64,000 nucleotides of DNA from Chlamydia pneumoniae TW-183 (GCF_000007205.1 NC_005043.1:434001-498000); one strand, 5' to 3'; positions 18,145 through 28,373 are shown, counted from the first letter of the stretch. Notes: a model not told the origin generated them from the letters alone. Program-made: numbers and translations.

Positions 18145-18630
18145 ATGACGACATGGACATTAAATCAAAATAATCTCACAAAATTTCTTAAAAGTTCGGA
18201 TGAAGAACCTTTCTTAGAAAGAGAAAGCGGTCTTACTTACATTAACATTCAAGCTAATGGCAATGAACTCCCTTTATTTTTTGTAATCCGCAGTGAGGGA
18301 GAAATACTGCAGTTGATTTGTTACCTTCCCTACCAATTGCATGAATCTCATAAGGCATCAACAGCTCGTTTACTCCATCTCTTAAATAGGGACATTGATA
18401 TTCCCGGCTTTGGCATGGATGAAGAACAGGGATTGATATTTTATCGGCTTGTGTTGCCCTGCCTAAACGGAGAAATTCATGACACACTATTACGGATATA
18501 TATCGATACAATAAAGCTAGTCTGTGATAGTTTTTCTCATGCTATTGGGTTGATCTCTTCTGGGAATATGAATTTGGATGAACTAAGACGTCAGGCTCTT
18601 CAAGAGCAACAAGAAAAACGTAATGAGTAG
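18145..18630 (+). CDS. mcsc: Type III secretion chaperone Mcsc (CT260 homologue)
   Basis: A small acidic 161-residue protein with the alpha-beta-beta-beta-alpha pattern of class I chaperones or YbjN-like folds: LNQNNLTKFLKS, then strands GLTYINIQ, PLFFVIRSEG and ILQLICYLP, then RLLHLLNRDIDIPGFGMDEEQ, GLIFYRLVLPCL and a long C-terminal helix. Its place directly before the DnaQ-like gene and mqnD matches CT260, which was described as the multiple cargo secretion chaperone Mcsc, binding Inc effectors and the secretion C-ring. It overlaps the next gene by 8 nt. Function is inferred from order and fold. Confidence 0.75.
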   Translation: MTTWTLNQNNLTKFLKSSDEEPFLERESGLTYINIQANGNELPLFFVIRSEGEILQLICYLPYQLHESHKASTARLLHLLNRDIDIPGFGMDEEQGLIFYRLVLPCLNGEIHDTLLRIYIDTIKLVCDSFSHAIGLISSGNMNLDELRRQALQEQQEKRNE

Positions 18631-19336
18631 TCAAACTATGGATGTTCTTATTTTCTATGATACGGAGACCACAGGAACACAAATAGAAAGAGATCGCATT
18701 ATAGAAATTGCTGCCTACAATAGTGTCACAGATGAGTCCTTTCTTACTTATGTGAATCCGGAAATTCCCATTCCTGATGAGGCATCCAAAATTCATGGAA
18801 TCACTACGGATGCGGTACTTTCTGCTCCCAAATTTCCTGAAGCCTACGAGGGATTTAGGAAATTTTGCGGAGAGGACAGCATCTTAGTGGCTCATAATAA
18901 TGACGGTTTTGATTTCCCCCTACTCGGTAAGGAATGTCGCAGACATTCCTTAGAGCCTCTGACAAACCGTACAATAGACTCTCTAAAATGGGCACAAAAA
19001 TATCGCCCCGATCTACCAAAACATAATTTACAATACCTAAGACAAGTTTACGGTTTTGCTGAAAATCAAGCACACCGAGCTCTAGATGACGTAGTGATAT
19101 TGCACAAGGTATTTACTTCTTTAATCGGTGATTTACCGCCCCAGCAAGTCCTCGACTTGCTGCAACAGAGCTATCACCCGAAAGTCTTCAAAATGCCTTT
19201 TGGCAAATACAAAGGGCAGCCTCTTGTGGATATTCCTAAGTCTTACTTCGAATGGCTGGAAAACCAAGGAGCTTTGGATAAGCCTGAAAATAAAGACATC
19301 AAAGCCGCTATAGCTCTATTACATCAACCGACATGA
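18623..19336 (+). CDS. dnaQ: DnaQ-like 3'-5' exonuclease with C-terminal DUF3820-like domain
   Basis: This 237-residue DEDDh exonuclease has ExoI FYDTETTG (about 11-18), ExoII VAHNNDGFDFPLL (about 90-102) and ExoIII HRALDDVVI (about 151-159), so all catalytic acids and the His are present. The segment KMPFGKYKGQPLVDIPKSYF (from about residue 191) is the small DUF3820-type module often fused to such nucleases. It corresponds in order to CT261. A second polymerase III epsilon gene may exist elsewhere. It may act in proofreading or RNA/DNA trimming. It overlaps mqnD by 4 nt. Confidence 0.87.
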   Translation: MSSQTMDVLIFYDTETTGTQIERDRIIEIAAYNSVTDESFLTYVNPEIPIPDEASKIHGITTDAVLSAPKFPEAYEGFRKFCGEDSILVAHNNDGFDFPLLGKECRRHSLEPLTNRTIDSLKWAQKYRPDLPKHNLQYLRQVYGFAENQAHRALDDVVILHKVFTSLIGDLPPQQVLDLLQQSYHPKVFKMPFGKYKGQPLVDIPKSYFEWLENQGALDKPENKDIKAAIALLHQPT

Positions 19337-20112
19337 TACTGACTGCTGCCTTTTCTCCTTGCCCGAATGATATTTTCCTTTTTCGTTCTTTCTTAAAAGA
19401 CCCCCAATTCAGGCCTCTTCTTAACCAGGTAACAATTGCGGATATTGAAACTTTGAATACCCTAGCTCTGCAGCGACGGCTCTCCCTAATGAAAATGTCA
19501 GCAGCGCTCTTCCCTCTAGTTTCTGATTATTATAATCTTATGGACGTAGGAAATACCTTAGGATACAACAGCGGTCCTATCGTCCTCTCCTTAGATCCTG
19601 AATGTTCTCTAGATACCTTGGCAACTCCTGGAGAGATGACAACCGCTCATGCTCTCTGTAAACTTTACTATCCCAAGGCAAAACTCATTCCCATGCCTTA
19701 TGACAAAATTCTATCCGCGATACTGCAAGGGAAAGTCGATGGAGGCGCTCTGATTCATGAAGAGCGCTTCAGCTACGATCTCCAATTGACATTGCGGGCA
19801 GACTTTGGAGAGCTATGGCGCCGTAAGACCATCTTTCCCCTTCCTTTAGGATGTTTAGCCATTGCGAAATATGTTCCTATGGCTACAGTGGATGCTCTAA
19901 CAGCAGCATTAAGAAAGTCTTTAATTTGCTCCCTGAAAGATCCTATAACTGCGGGAGCAAAAGCAGTAGAATACTCTAAAAATAAAAACGTGACCGTGAT
20001 TCATAGATTCATAGGAACCTATATCAACAAAGAAACCTTTCAACTATCTAAAACTGGGAAAAAAGCTTTACATATGCTCTGGAAGGCCAATGAATGCTGT
20101 CAATACACCTAA
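19333..20112 (+). CDS. mqnD: 1,4-dihydroxy-6-naphthoate synthase MqnD (futalosine pathway)
   Basis: This 259-residue periplasmic-binding-fold protein shows the MqnD pattern: AAFSPCPNDIFLFRSFL at the N-terminus, DIETLNTLALQ, KMSAALFPLVSDYYNLMDVG, LGYNSGPIVLS, and GKVDGGALIHEERFSY. MqnD converts cyclic de-hypoxanthine futalosine to dihydroxynaphthoate in the alternative menaquinone route. It overlaps the dnaQ-like gene by 4 nt and mqnB by 23 nt, consistent with an operon. The neighbouring CT263 homologue supports the pathway assignment. Confidence 0.88.
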   Translation: MILTAAFSPCPNDIFLFRSFLKDPQFRPLLNQVTIADIETLNTLALQRRLSLMKMSAALFPLVSDYYNLMDVGNTLGYNSGPIVLSLDPECSLDTLATPGEMTTAHALCKLYYPKAKLIPMPYDKILSAILQGKVDGGALIHEERFSYDLQLTLRADFGELWRRKTIFPLPLGCLAIAKYVPMATVDALTAALRKSLICSLKDPITAGAKAVEYSKNKNVTVIHRFIGTYINKETFQLSKTGKKALHMLWKANECCQYT

Positions 20113-20749
20113 AAAAATCCTTTGCATTGTTGCAGACTATAGAGAAATTTCTCCTCTAATTGAACAACTTGATTTTACACAGATCAACGAGCATCTCTAT
20201 AGTTATCGTTGTACTGACTACCATCTAGATCTCTATATTGTCCATGTTTGGGGAAGTACAGCCGTTTTAAATGCTCTTCAAAGCTATTGCCAAGCATATA
20301 CAGATTACGATCTGTGGATCAATCCAGGTTTTGTGGGGGCATGTTCTCCCGAGATTCCTTTAGGTCAATGTTACACTATTGAGAAAATTGCAAACCTCAC
20401 TACGGATACACCTCCTGTTCTCTCTGAAGATCCCCCTTATATCTTTGACGCTCTACCGGATTCTCTACCTAAAAGCTCTCTGGTTACCTCTCCAGTATTG
20501 TACCATTATGGGTTTCATAAGACGTTTAAACTTCTAGATATGGAAGGCTATGCTATAGCCTCACAAGCAGCAGAACATCACATCCCCTGTTCTTTTCTCA
20601 AGATCACTTCTGATTATACTGTTCCAGGAGACTGTCCCTTCAGCAGATTGGAGGAGGTATCACAAAAGCTAACTCAGACACTTGTAGAGTTGTTGCCTGA
20701 GCTCATGGAGAGAGCGATCCCACCTAAGTTGTTATTGCCATGTCCGTAG
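20090..20749 (+). CDS. mqnB: Futalosine hydrolase MqnB / MTA-SAH nucleosidase-like (CT263 homologue)
   Basis: This 219-residue nucleoside phosphorylase-fold protein has KKILCIVADYREISPLIEQL, DLWINPGFVGACSPEIPLGQ (typical NPGFVG-like loop), then KLLDMEGYAIASQA (the MEGYA/MEGxA purine and ribose site) and LKITSDYT (SD catalytic Asp region). The structure of the C. trachomatis counterpart CT263 was linked to menaquinone synthesis by futalosine. It begins inside the mqnD gene, and its last 26 nt overlap the convergent msbA. Confidence 0.86.
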   Translation: MNAVNTPKKILCIVADYREISPLIEQLDFTQINEHLYSYRCTDYHLDLYIVHVWGSTAVLNALQSYCQAYTDYDLWINPGFVGACSPEIPLGQCYTIEKIANLTTDTPPVLSEDPPYIFDALPDSLPKSSLVTSPVLYHYGFHKTFKLLDMEGYAIASQAAEHHIPCSFLKITSDYTVPGDCPFSRLEEVSQKLTQTLVELLPELMERAIPPKLLLPCP

Positions 20750-22703
20750 GATTTGCGACTAATTTGTGATCAGGAACAAAGACCCTGTTATATTCTTTAG
20801 TCCCTGAGAGCTCCCACATTTTTAAAAATTCAGGACACGTCTGTAAGAGTTCTTCTTTTGTGCCTTCGGCAATTTTTTGACCATTTTCTATGTAGAGCAC
20901 GCGATCTACATGTTCAAGAGTGGTCAGCTTATGGGCAATAATGATTTGTGTGCACTGTCCTTTAAGCTCTCCAATGATATTCTTAATGTAATTTTCACTA
21001 ATGGCATCTAGAGCTGACGTTGCCTCATCTAAAATTAAGATGGAGGCGTTTTTCAACAGAGCACGTGCTATTGCCAAACGTTGCTGCTGTCCTCCTGAGA
21101 GATTCTTCCCAGATTCTTCGAGCACGCTATGGACTCCTTTAGGGAGCTTTAAAATAAACTCATCAGCGTAGGCACGTTTTAGAGCTTCTAAAACAGCCTC
21201 CTCCTCCATATCCTTACCACAGGTAAGGTTATTCCATACAGTATCATAGAATAAGAAAGGATTCTGTAATACACAGGCGATGTGATTCCTTAAGGACCCT
21301 TTGTTATATTCCGTAATAGGAAGAGAGTCGATAAGAATCTTTCCTTGGGAGACTTCGTAGAGCCTAGGAAGTAATTTAACAAGTGTTGTTTTTCCAGATC
21401 CTGTAGGTCCTACAATGCCTAGAGCTTCGCCTTTATGTAAGGTAAAGCTTAGATTTTTGAGGATGTGCTTATCTTCCTGATAGCCGAAGGAAACATTCTC
21501 GAATGTGATTGTATTAGAAAGTCCAAGGAACTCGATTTCTCTTTCTTTTTGACTATGAAGATCGGGGTGATTCAAGACTTCATAAAATCTCTCCGCAGCA
21601 GCACATCCCCTCATGATGGAGGTATTTTCATCCCCGAACTTCTTAATAGGGTCGTAGATTAGGTAGAGCAAACCACAAAATACGATAAGTTCTTCGGGAG
21701 GAATAGCAAATTTATAAATTCCGATAACGACGACAAAAGCAAAAAATAAAGAAGCTATGGTATGCAGGAGGGGTCGTGGAAGCAAACCGTAAGCAGCACT
21801 TTTCTCCTCTAAAGCAGAAATCTTATTGTTATGCTCACAATATTTTGTGAAGGCAAATTTTTCTGTACGAAAGACTTTTACTGTCATAACCCCAGCAAGA
21901 AAATCATAAAGAACGGAGGAAAATGAATCCTGACTCTTTTGAATACGTTTTGCTAAATTTTTGATCTTTCTAGCGATCACGACAATGGGAAGGATAAAGA
22001 TAGGAAAGGCAACACAAACAAGAATTGAAAACTTCCATGAAATCGACAGACAGACTCCCAATGTCAATATGAAGGTAATTGGGGCTTGAATGTAGTTAAT
22101 CATTAAAGAGTTTACTGCTAAGGCAATGCTTGCAGAATCTGTCATGACACGATTACTTAAATTACCGATATCATGATCATGGAAGAAGGTCATGGGGAGT
22201 TGTTGTAGGGCCTTAAAGTAGTCCTGACGTAAGTCTCGGCTTACCCGTATAGCAACGACTTGCCCAAGGAAACGTTGGAAAAATAAGGTGACTGCTTTAA
22301 AAATAGCAACGCAGATTAAGAAGATTGCCAGTCCTCGAAAGCGGCTCACATCGATGTAGTTACGGACAAACTTAGAGAGCTTGCTCGTCAGAGAGGCTGT
22401 GCTTTTCCCATGTTCGGCGATGTATGTCGTGGCATCAGAGACTGTAAGTGTCTCTGAATCCTTACTAATTGCCTGCCAATTCTCTAAAATATCTTTCTGA
22501 CTTAGTTCTGAAACCTTTACAAGTTTTCCGGATTCCTTACGTCCAAAAAGTAAAAAGGCGTCGGGGCCTGTTTTAGCAATCATCCCTAAAGAAAAAATCT
22601 CCATCTGAGATGAAAAGGTAAGTCCTAAAATTGCGAGTAGAGAACAGCCTAATATAACGAGATGATTTTTATGCCTCAGGACCGCTTTCAGAAGTAGTTT
22701 CAT
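20724..22703 (-). CDS. msbA: MsbA-type lipid flippase, ABC transporter
   Basis: The 659-residue half transporter has six predicted membrane helices in the first about 350 residues. An unusually long loop of about 90 residues (about 32-120) lies between helices 1 and 2. The ATPase domain has Walker [12 protein letters not shown] (near 431), Q-loop [14 protein letters not shown], signature [15 protein letters not shown] (near 534) and Walker [14 protein letters not shown]. It likely exports lipid A-core or other lipids across the inner membrane. Its start overlaps the accA 3' end by 35 nt. Confidence 0.88.
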   Translation of the reverse strand: MKLLLKAVLRHKNHLVILGCSLLAILGLTFSSQMEIFSLGMIAKTGPDAFLLFGRKESGKLVKVSELSQKDILENWQAISKDSETLTVSDATTYIAEHGKSTASLTSKLSKFVRNYIDVSRFRGLAIFLICVAIFKAVTLFFQRFLGQVVAIRVSRDLRQDYFKALQQLPMTFFHDHDIGNLSNRVMTDSASIALAVNSLMINYIQAPITFILTLGVCLSISWKFSILVCVAFPIFILPIVVIARKIKNLAKRIQKSQDSFSSVLYDFLAGVMTVKVFRTEKFAFTKYCEHNNKISALEEKSAAYGLLPRPLLHTIASLFFAFVVVIGIYKFAIPPEELIVFCGLLYLIYDPIKKFGDENTSIMRGCAAAERFYEVLNHPDLHSQKEREIEFLGLSNTITFENVSFGYQEDKHILKNLSFTLHKGEALGIVGPTGSGKTTLVKLLPRLYEVSQGKILIDSLPITEYNKGSLRNHIACVLQNPFLFYDTVWNNLTCGKDMEEEAVLEALKRAYADEFILKLPKGVHSVLEESGKNLSGGQQQRLAIARALLKNASILILDEATSALDAISENYIKNIIGELKGQCTQIIIAHKLTTLEHVDRVLYIENGQKIAEGTKEELLQTCPEFLKMWELSGTKEYNRVFVPDHKLVANPTDMAITT

Positions 22704-23643
22704 AAAGACCTATAGAGCGAAATTTTTCGTACCGTTTCTCCAACAGCTCTTCTATAGCTAGATCTTTTAATCGTAACCACTCTTGGATGATAAACTCTCG
22801 AACATTGCTATATACCAATGCAGGATCGTGGTGAGCTCCCCCAATGGGCTCTTTGATAACAGTATCGATAATGCCAAATTGTTTTAAGTTTTCTCCATGC
22901 ATTTTCAACATGGAAGCTGCTTCGCTATTTTTCTTAGGATCTTTCCAAAGAATGGAGGCGCATCCTTCTGGGGAAATTACAGAATAATAGGAATGCTCTA
23001 ACATAGCTACAGAATCACCTACAGCCATGCCCAAAGCTCCACCTGAACATCCCTCACCGATAACGACAATAATCACGGGAGTGGCAAGTCTTGAGAGCTC
23101 AAAAAGATTTTTGGCAATTGCCCATCCTTGTCCTCTCTCTTCAGCAGTCAATCCAGGATATGCTCCTGGGGTATCGACAAGAAAGACCACAGGCAAGCCA
23201 AACTTTTCAGCGAGTTTTCCTAAGCGAAGGGCTTTTCTGAAACCCTCGGGACATAACATACCGAAGTTCCTATGAAGGCGTGACGCTGTATCGCATCCCT
23301 TTTCTTGGCCAATAAGGACAAAACGCTGACCCTGGATTTTTACAAAGCCACCAACAACTGCGGGATCATCTCGGAAGGTGCGATCTCCACAAAGCTCGAC
23401 AAACTCCTCACACATCCCTTCAATATAGTTGACAGTACGGGGACGCGAAGGGTGGCGACATATTTGTACACGCTCCCAAGGAGTCAAATCCGAATAGATC
23501 TTTTCTTTTAATTTATCTAAACGCTTTTCCAATTTCTGAATCTCTGAAGAAGATAAGAGAGAATTTTTCTTATTTTTTTCTTTAAATTCGGCTATAGCCT
23601 TTTCATATTCAACTACTTGTTTTTCGTGTGGAAGAAGTTCCAT
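22669..23643 (-). CDS. accA: Acetyl-CoA carboxylase carboxyltransferase subunit alpha
   Basis: The frame extends to 23703, but ATG 23643 ([15 protein letters not shown]) gives 324 residues, close to the 319 of E. coli AccA, and follows a GAGGAG-type site. Hallmarks are [38 protein letters not shown], the oxyanion segments [20 protein letters not shown] and [14 protein letters not shown], and [12 protein letters not shown]. It transfers carboxyl from biotin-BCCP to acetyl-CoA as the alpha partner of AccD, the first step of fatty-acid synthesis. The 35-nt overlap with msbA couples the two lipid genes. Confidence 0.95.
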   Translation of the reverse strand: MELLPHEKQVVEYEKAIAEFKEKNKKNSLLSSSEIQKLEKRLDKLKEKIYSDLTPWERVQICRHPSRPRTVNYIEGMCEEFVELCGDRTFRDDPAVVGGFVKIQGQRFVLIGQEKGCDTASRLHRNFGMLCPEGFRKALRLGKLAEKFGLPVVFLVDTPGAYPGLTAEERGQGWAIAKNLFELSRLATPVIIVVIGEGCSGGALGMAVGDSVAMLEHSYYSVISPEGCASILWKDPKKNSEAASMLKMHGENLKQFGIIDTVIKEPIGGAHHDPALVYSNVREFIIQEWLRLKDLAIEELLEKRYEKFRSIGLYETTSESGPEA

Positions 23644-23717
23644 TAGAATGTGCTCTCCTCGTATAAAAAGAATCATTTTAATACAAACAATTCTTAAACA
23701 CAATTACAGACCCAAAA

Positions 23718-24932
23718 TTAATTCATCTTCGTAAAGAATCTTCCTTTCTCAGAGGTCACTTTTTTTTCAAAAATTAACATGACGCCCTCTTCTTTGTAAG
23801 GAATATTAATCAAAAAGTCTGCATTCCAAAATTTTTCTTTGCCTTGCAAAGCAAAAATTTCCATATAGGGACTTGCAGAAACAATGTTGATTGCGTCATT
23901 TTCCCCAAGAATCATAATGTCGTTTCCGGGACCTTTATAAGAATCTAGGGAACAGGAGCGCAAGCGAGGGCCGTCAACAACCTGACAATTCTTCCCCTTA
24001 CAGAAAATAGAAAACGTCATGGCAGAGGTGGCCTCAGCCAACGCAGCGTGCACGCGATATTGCTTGTCGGAAATAGTGATCTTACAGCGGATCGGCAGAT
24101 GTACATAGGAATCTCGAAGGTAGGAAAATCCCGTATTTCTGGGATGAGGCTTTCCTGTAGAGGTGAGAAAAGAAATCTCTGTAGTTTGGTGAGATTTTTG
24201 GCACACGAACTCTTTAGCGATTCCACAACATCCAAAATAATAACAATCACTAATGTCTCCAGAGCAAGGTCCATAAGCGATAACACCGACATCCCCTGAG
24301 GAATACGCTCCCAAGCTACTTTGACATCCTGAAGCGGCTACAAAAGCGGATGAAGAACGCGTTCTTTGCATCCAGAACCCTAGTGCAGGATCCTCAAGAC
24401 TGTATTCTGGGTGAATTTGCATTCCTAATTGGAAGAGAAACGATTGGCTAAGAGTTGTCTTTTCTTTTAGGAGTCGAGAGTTCTCCTGGCTCCAGAGAGA
24501 GGGAAAGACGCTCCCTTGGTGATCAAAGAGTGCCTGTTGAAAATGACTCATTTTAGAGACGTATGCCTGACTCTCTTCATAAAACTCTGCGATCTGTAAC
24601 AGGAGTAGGCCAAATTCCGCATGTTCTGCAGGATAAGGTAATCCTTTCCAAGGAAATCCCCCACAAGAAAACAGTTCTACAGCACCTGAAGGGTACTGCT
24701 GTACATTTAAAAAGCTTAAGCCTAAATCCTCGCCTTCTTCTAAGGCCATCAAAAGATAGACGGCCCGAGCAATATCATGAATTTTTAGTAAAGGATGGTA
24801 GCGGAAAATCTTGAGTACAGACTGCCTTAATGTCTTATCTTGGCACGCATAGATAAACTGTTTTACTTGTGAATCAAAGTTCGAATTCTGGGACACTTCT
24901 ATACAATGTTGTAACCTGGATTGCAGCCCCAT
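23718..24932 (-). CDS. Conserved chlamydial protein of unknown function (CT266 position)
   Basis: A TTG-initiated extension to 24998 is unlikely because it would start inside the IHF-gene terminator; ATG 24932 gives 404 residues (MGLQSRLQHCIEV). The N-terminal third is helical (residues about 1-70, resembling TPR-less helical repeats); the rest is mixed, with Gly/Ser/Cys-rich stretches such as DISDCYYFGCCGIAKEFVC. No signal peptide or membrane helix is evident after trimming. No known family recognised. Its place between accA and the IHF gene matches CT266. Confidence 0.75.
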   Translation of the reverse strand: MGLQSRLQHCIEVSQNSNFDSQVKQFIYACQDKTLRQSVLKIFRYHPLLKIHDIARAVYLLMALEEGEDLGLSFLNVQQYPSGAVELFSCGGFPWKGLPYPAEHAEFGLLLLQIAEFYEESQAYVSKMSHFQQALFDHQGSVFPSLWSQENSRLLKEKTTLSQSFLFQLGMQIHPEYSLEDPALGFWMQRTRSSSAFVAASGCQSSLGAYSSGDVGVIAYGPCSGDISDCYYFGCCGIAKEFVCQKSHQTTEISFLTSTGKPHPRNTGFSYLRDSYVHLPIRCKITISDKQYRVHAALAEATSAMTFSIFCKGKNCQVVDGPRLRSCSLDSYKGPGNDIMILGENDAINIVSASPYMEIFALQGKEKFWNADFLINIPYKEEGVMLIFEKKVTSEKGRFFTKMN

Positions 24933-24983
24933 TATCACGCACAATTTGATCAGAAAAGCATTGCACCAAACGATAATAATAAC

Positions 24984-25024
24984 AAAAATTAGAGTCAAGC
25001 CCGGTAAAAAACCGGTCTGACTCT
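24984..25024 (-). terminator. Rho-independent terminator downstream of the IHF/HU gene
   Basis: An interrupted stem spans 24991-25024: AGAGTCA at the left arm pairs with TGACTCT at the right, and inner CCGGT pairs with ACCGG. Read on the minus strand it is followed by AATTTTTGTTATT, so it ends leftward transcripts from the gene at 25054-25356. Confidence 0.8.
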
Positions 25025-25053
25025 AACAACTGAGACAAAGAAGACTACAAGAA

Positions 25054-25356
25054 TTAAGAATGCTTATTCGGAGTTTCTATCAAGCGCTTCATTCTTTTCC
25101 CTGGAGTAAACTTTACAGCGCGTCTAGCAGGAATATGAATGGGGACTGCTGCATTCTTAGGATTACGTCCTACCTTTGGTTTTCTTTCTACTACTTGCAA
25201 CACACCAAAATCTCTAAACTCAAGCCTGTCACCTTTAACCAAGGCGTCGGTCATTTTATCTAGAAAATTCTGAATCACGGTACGTACGTGATTAGGATGA
25301 ATTTTGTGATCTTGTGAGATCGTGCTGATTAGTTTCTTCTTTGTCATGGTAGCCAT
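25054..25356 (-). CDS. himD: HU/IHF-family DNA-bending protein
   Basis: From ATG 25356 the protein has 100 residues. ATG 25347 is also possible; the longer TTG 25365 lies only 2 nt after the AGGAGG, which suits the ATG at about 11 nt better. The IHF/HU fold is clear: KKKLISTISQDHKI, VIQNFLDKMTDALVKGD, the LEFRDFGVLQVVERKPKVGRN beta region, and the DNA-contacting arm with NPKNAAVPIHIPARRAVKF. Such proteins bend DNA and shape the nucleoid. In Chlamydia this gene is usually called himD/ihfA. Confidence 0.92.
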   Translation of the reverse strand: MATMTKKKLISTISQDHKIHPNHVRTVIQNFLDKMTDALVKGDRLEFRDFGVLQVVERKPKVGRNPKNAAVPIHIPARRAVKFTPGKRMKRLIETPNKHS

Positions 25357-25640
25357 ATTAGACAATGCCTCCTATTAAAGTGCCCTAAAGTAGCTCGTTG
25401 AGTAACCGTAAATAATAAACTTTTGAAGTCTAAGCTCATCATATCTATTCATCCTTTGGATTCAAGACATTTTTTAAAAAATGCGCAATCACTATAAACC
25501 ATATCGATTAATGCGAATAACTATATTTCTAGAACCTAGAAAAATCATTCCCACATCTTGAGAAAAACTTCCCCTAAATTGCTAGCGTGCATCTAACACG
25601 TGACTTCTTTAATCTAACTTGGTAAAGTGCTGGTCTTTGC

Positions 25641-25714
25641 GTCCTCGTAGCTCAGCAGGATAGAGCGGTTGCCTCCTAAGCAGCAGGCCATGCGTTCGAA
25701 TCGCATCGAGGACG
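25641..25714 (+). tRNA. tRNA-Arg (anticodon CCU)
   Basis: The acceptor arm GTCCTCG (25641-25647) pairs with CGAGGAC (25707-25713). The D arm has GCTC...GAGC, the anticodon stem GTTGC/GCAGC encloses CTCCTAA with anticodon CCT, and the T arm ATGCG/CGCAT encloses TTCGAAT. The 3' CCA is not encoded. A T6 run follows the gene. Confidence 0.95.
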
Positions 25715-25740
25715 ATTTTTTGCCTTTAACTCCTAAAGTA

Positions 25741-26457
25741 CTAATTTGCTTGTATCTGTGGTTTACGTATTTTAGCGATATTCTGTTTTGGTTTCTGAAA
25801 ACTAGGTCCGGAAAGAAAATTATGAACTCCCTCGGCGATGCCTTTCGCTACATGCATACGATAGCGAGCATCTTGCAGGGCCGCACGTTCACGACTATTG
25901 GATAAAAACCCGGTTTCCACCAAAACTGCAGGCATAGAAGTATCTCTAATCACAACAAAGTTCGCAGTTTTCAAACCTCGAGACTTCAAAATGCCATTTT
26001 TTTCCATAGCAGCTAAAATGTTTTTTCCCAGTACTTCTGACATGCGATTCCTAGTCGGAGATCCGACCTTACCATTATAAAAATATACTTCGGTGCCAAA
26101 GGCTGCTGCGTTTGAAGAATGATTACAGTGGATGCTGATAAAGACATCCCCCTGCCCACGGTTCGACAAAGCAACGCGTTTCCCTAAGTCAACGTATACA
26201 TCAGAAGATCGGGTTAGCTGAGGTTTATAACCCATCCGCTTTAAGTAACTTTGAACCGTCAAAGCAAGAGACAGGGTCAGGGACTTCTCTTCATAATGAA
26301 GTTCCTTACTTGCCGTGCCTTGATCTTTTCCCCCGTGTCCAGGATCTATAAATATAACCTCACTGCGTCGTACACGCTGAGGAGGATTCGGTGTTTGAGC
26401 AAAAATCGGGTGACTTCCTAACACACATAAAGCAAAAAACGACAGTTGCTTAGACAT
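25741..26457 (-). CDS. amiA: N-acetylmuramoyl-L-alanine amidase AmiA
   Basis: ATG 26457 gives 238 residues with signal peptide MSKQLSFFALCVLGSHPIFA; longer frames to 26535 would hide it inside murE. Amidase_3 motifs: FIDPGHGGKDQGT (Zn His), YEEKSLTLSLAL (Zn Glu), SIHCNHSSN (Zn His) and VLVETGFLSN (catalytic Glu). It cuts the amide bond between muramic acid and the stem peptide. The C. pneumoniae enzyme has been reported to have a second, penicillin-sensitive carboxypeptidase activity. Its start overlaps the end of murE by 8 nt, tying peptide-stem synthesis to septal cleavage. Confidence 0.93.
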   Translation of the reverse strand: MSKQLSFFALCVLGSHPIFAQTPNPPQRVRRSEVIFIDPGHGGKDQGTASKELHYEEKSLTLSLALTVQSYLKRMGYKPQLTRSSDVYVDLGKRVALSNRGQGDVFISIHCNHSSNAAAFGTEVYFYNGKVGSPTRNRMSEVLGKNILAAMEKNGILKSRGLKTANFVVIRDTSMPAVLVETGFLSNSRERAALQDARYRMHVAKGIAEGVHNFLSGPSFQKPKQNIAKIRKPQIQAN

Positions 26458-27901
26458 AGGAAGCGAGTACCTCACAAACAGTCTGCTTATCATCGAACGC
26501 AACTGTTTGGTGTTTAAATATTTGGTAAGCTTCATGCCCTTTTCCCGCTATTAACACTATATCTCTATCTGAGGCAATAGACAGAGCATATGTAATTGCT
26601 TGTTTTCTGTCGATTTCGATGAAATAGTTTTTTGAATAAAACCCATCACAAATTTCATTCACAATATCTTCAGGAGGCTCGCTCCTAGGGTTATCTGAAG
26701 TTACAACAGCAAAACCATAACGCTCTACCACCTGGGCCATCAACTTCCGTTTACTGCGATCTCTATCTCCACCGCAACCAAAAACAACAATCAGTCTTCC
26801 CCCCTCAGGAAGTAACTCATGCAATCCTGTTAAGACATTGTCTAAAGCATCGGGGGTGTGTGCATAATCAATATATACAGGGCAGGGACCCATAAGTACA
26901 GGATCCAAACGACCTGGAGGAGGTTGACACAAGCCTATCTTTTCTAGCAAATCTTCAAGATCGCAACGCAAACTTGCATGTACTGTAGAGATCGCAGCAA
27001 GTAGGTTATAGACGTTGTACTTTCCAATAAATGAGGAAGAGCACGCAATTTTTTGGTCCCCGTACACCAAGGTATACTTTGTTCCCGAGGAAGAAAGTTG
27101 GATATCGGTGGCTCGGTAGTCAGCAGCACTCTCTATACCATAAGTGATGACCGGTGCCTTTGCACTCTCAATACACTGAGAAGCGTAGGGAGAGTCTGTG
27201 TTGATAACAACCATTCCCGAAGGGGGCACGAGAGAGAAAAGCTTGGCTTTCGCCGCAACATAGGTTTCAAATGTGCCATGAAAATCGAGATGATCTAAGG
27301 TAATATTAGTCAGAACTGCTGTATCAAAATTGGTATAGGCTACTCTTCCAGAGGCAAGTCCTATAGAAGAGACTTCCATAACAACAGCGTCTCTATTTTG
27401 ACGTACCATAGTGGCTAAATACTTCTGTAAAAGAGCGGGTGTAGGTGTAGTAAACCCATCTTTAATCACCCCCTCTCCTAAGATATGCTCTATGGTTCCT
27501 AAAAGCCCTGAAGGTTTTTGATAGCTATCCAATAAAGCTTTAATCAAACATGTAACTGTAGTTTTCCCATTGGTTCCAGTCACCCCAATGGTATGGAGCT
27601 TACTTGAAGGGTATTCGTAATACTTTGCAGAAAGCTCAGCCTCTAATTCTTCGAGATTAGGAGTGATGATCTGAACAACGGAAAGAAACGGATTGTATAG
27701 TGAAGAAGCAATGGCAATTGCTCCATTAGCTAAAGCATCGACAGCAAAATCATTTCCGTCGTAGCGCTGTCCCTTATGGGCTATAAAAATGTCGCCAACA
27801 CTCACACAACGGGAATCACGTGTCAAGTTGCGCACTTCAAGAGGGCGAACTTTCCCGTAGATTTTAGCTTGAACCCCATGGAGTAACTCTTTTAAATCCA
27901 T
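26450..27901 (-). CDS. murE: UDP-MurNAc-tripeptide synthetase MurE
   Basis: This 483-residue Mur ligase has the ATP loop GVTGTNGKTTVTCLIKALLD (near 107-126), the central ATPase region TNITLDHLDFHGTFETYVAAK (with carbamylated-Lys site), YIDYAHTPDALDNVL, and the C-terminal domain FGCGGDRDRSKR, VTSDNPRSEPPEDI and GKGHEAYQI. The DNPR motif is the one associated with meso-diaminopimelate selection. It adds the third residue to UDP-MurNAc-dipeptide. It leads a leftward pair with amiA and stands 472 bp from pbp3. Confidence 0.95.
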   Translation of the reverse strand: MDLKELLHGVQAKIYGKVRPLEVRNLTRDSRCVSVGDIFIAHKGQRYDGNDFAVDALANGAIAIASSLYNPFLSVVQIITPNLEELEAELSAKYYEYPSSKLHTIGVTGTNGKTTVTCLIKALLDSYQKPSGLLGTIEHILGEGVIKDGFTTPTPALLQKYLATMVRQNRDAVVMEVSSIGLASGRVAYTNFDTAVLTNITLDHLDFHGTFETYVAAKAKLFSLVPPSGMVVINTDSPYASQCIESAKAPVITYGIESAADYRATDIQLSSSGTKYTLVYGDQKIACSSSFIGKYNVYNLLAAISTVHASLRCDLEDLLEKIGLCQPPPGRLDPVLMGPCPVYIDYAHTPDALDNVLTGLHELLPEGGRLIVVFGCGGDRDRSKRKLMAQVVERYGFAVVTSDNPRSEPPEDIVNEICDGFYSKNYFIEIDRKQAITYALSIASDRDIVLIAGKGHEAYQIFKHQTVAFDDKQTVCEVLASYV

Positions 27902-28373
27902 TTACGCTCCAGGGACTATTGAAAAACAACTTTTTTCATAAAAAGCCCTCTAGGGGCATGCTCTCACTCTGATTTTTAAAAAATGCTTAAAGGATTTCTT
28001 TACTCGTAGGTCGACAAAAAATTCAATCAAGATAGTATACAAGCAATCACAAAAAACTGTCCATAAAGTTCTTACTCTTCTCTGAAATATAAAATTTCGC
28101 TCTCCTGTTTCTACGAACAGAAGCCTCCTTTATCCCAAATCTAAATCCCCAAACACACAGCCTTACCTCCCCCTTCCATAAACTTCAATAGACCGTCTCA
28201 TCAAGACTTTGGTCTCTTATTTAGGGGAAGAAAGCTAAAGTTATTTCTATAGTTTAGGACCTACCCTAGCCATAACATAAACTACTCATAGAGGATAAAG
28301 AGGAGAACGGGCTCTCTGATAGAGAGTCTTTGCTCAACGGTAAAAGTCTATAGCAAGATGGAAATAGAGATCC
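27902..28373. other. Intergenic space between murE and pbp3
   Basis: These 472 bp separate two minus-strand genes. A hairpin at 28310-28328 (GGCTCTCT GAT AGAGAGTC) could end the pbp3 transcript, although the following minus-strand sequence is only mildly T-rich. The rest is AT-rich and presumably holds the murE promoter. No gene recognised. Confidence 0.5.

Noticed and set aside
24933-24998. TTG-initiated N-terminal extension of the CT266-position gene
   Set aside because: It would start within the IHF-gene terminator hairpin and lacks a ribosome binding site; ATG 24932 preferred.
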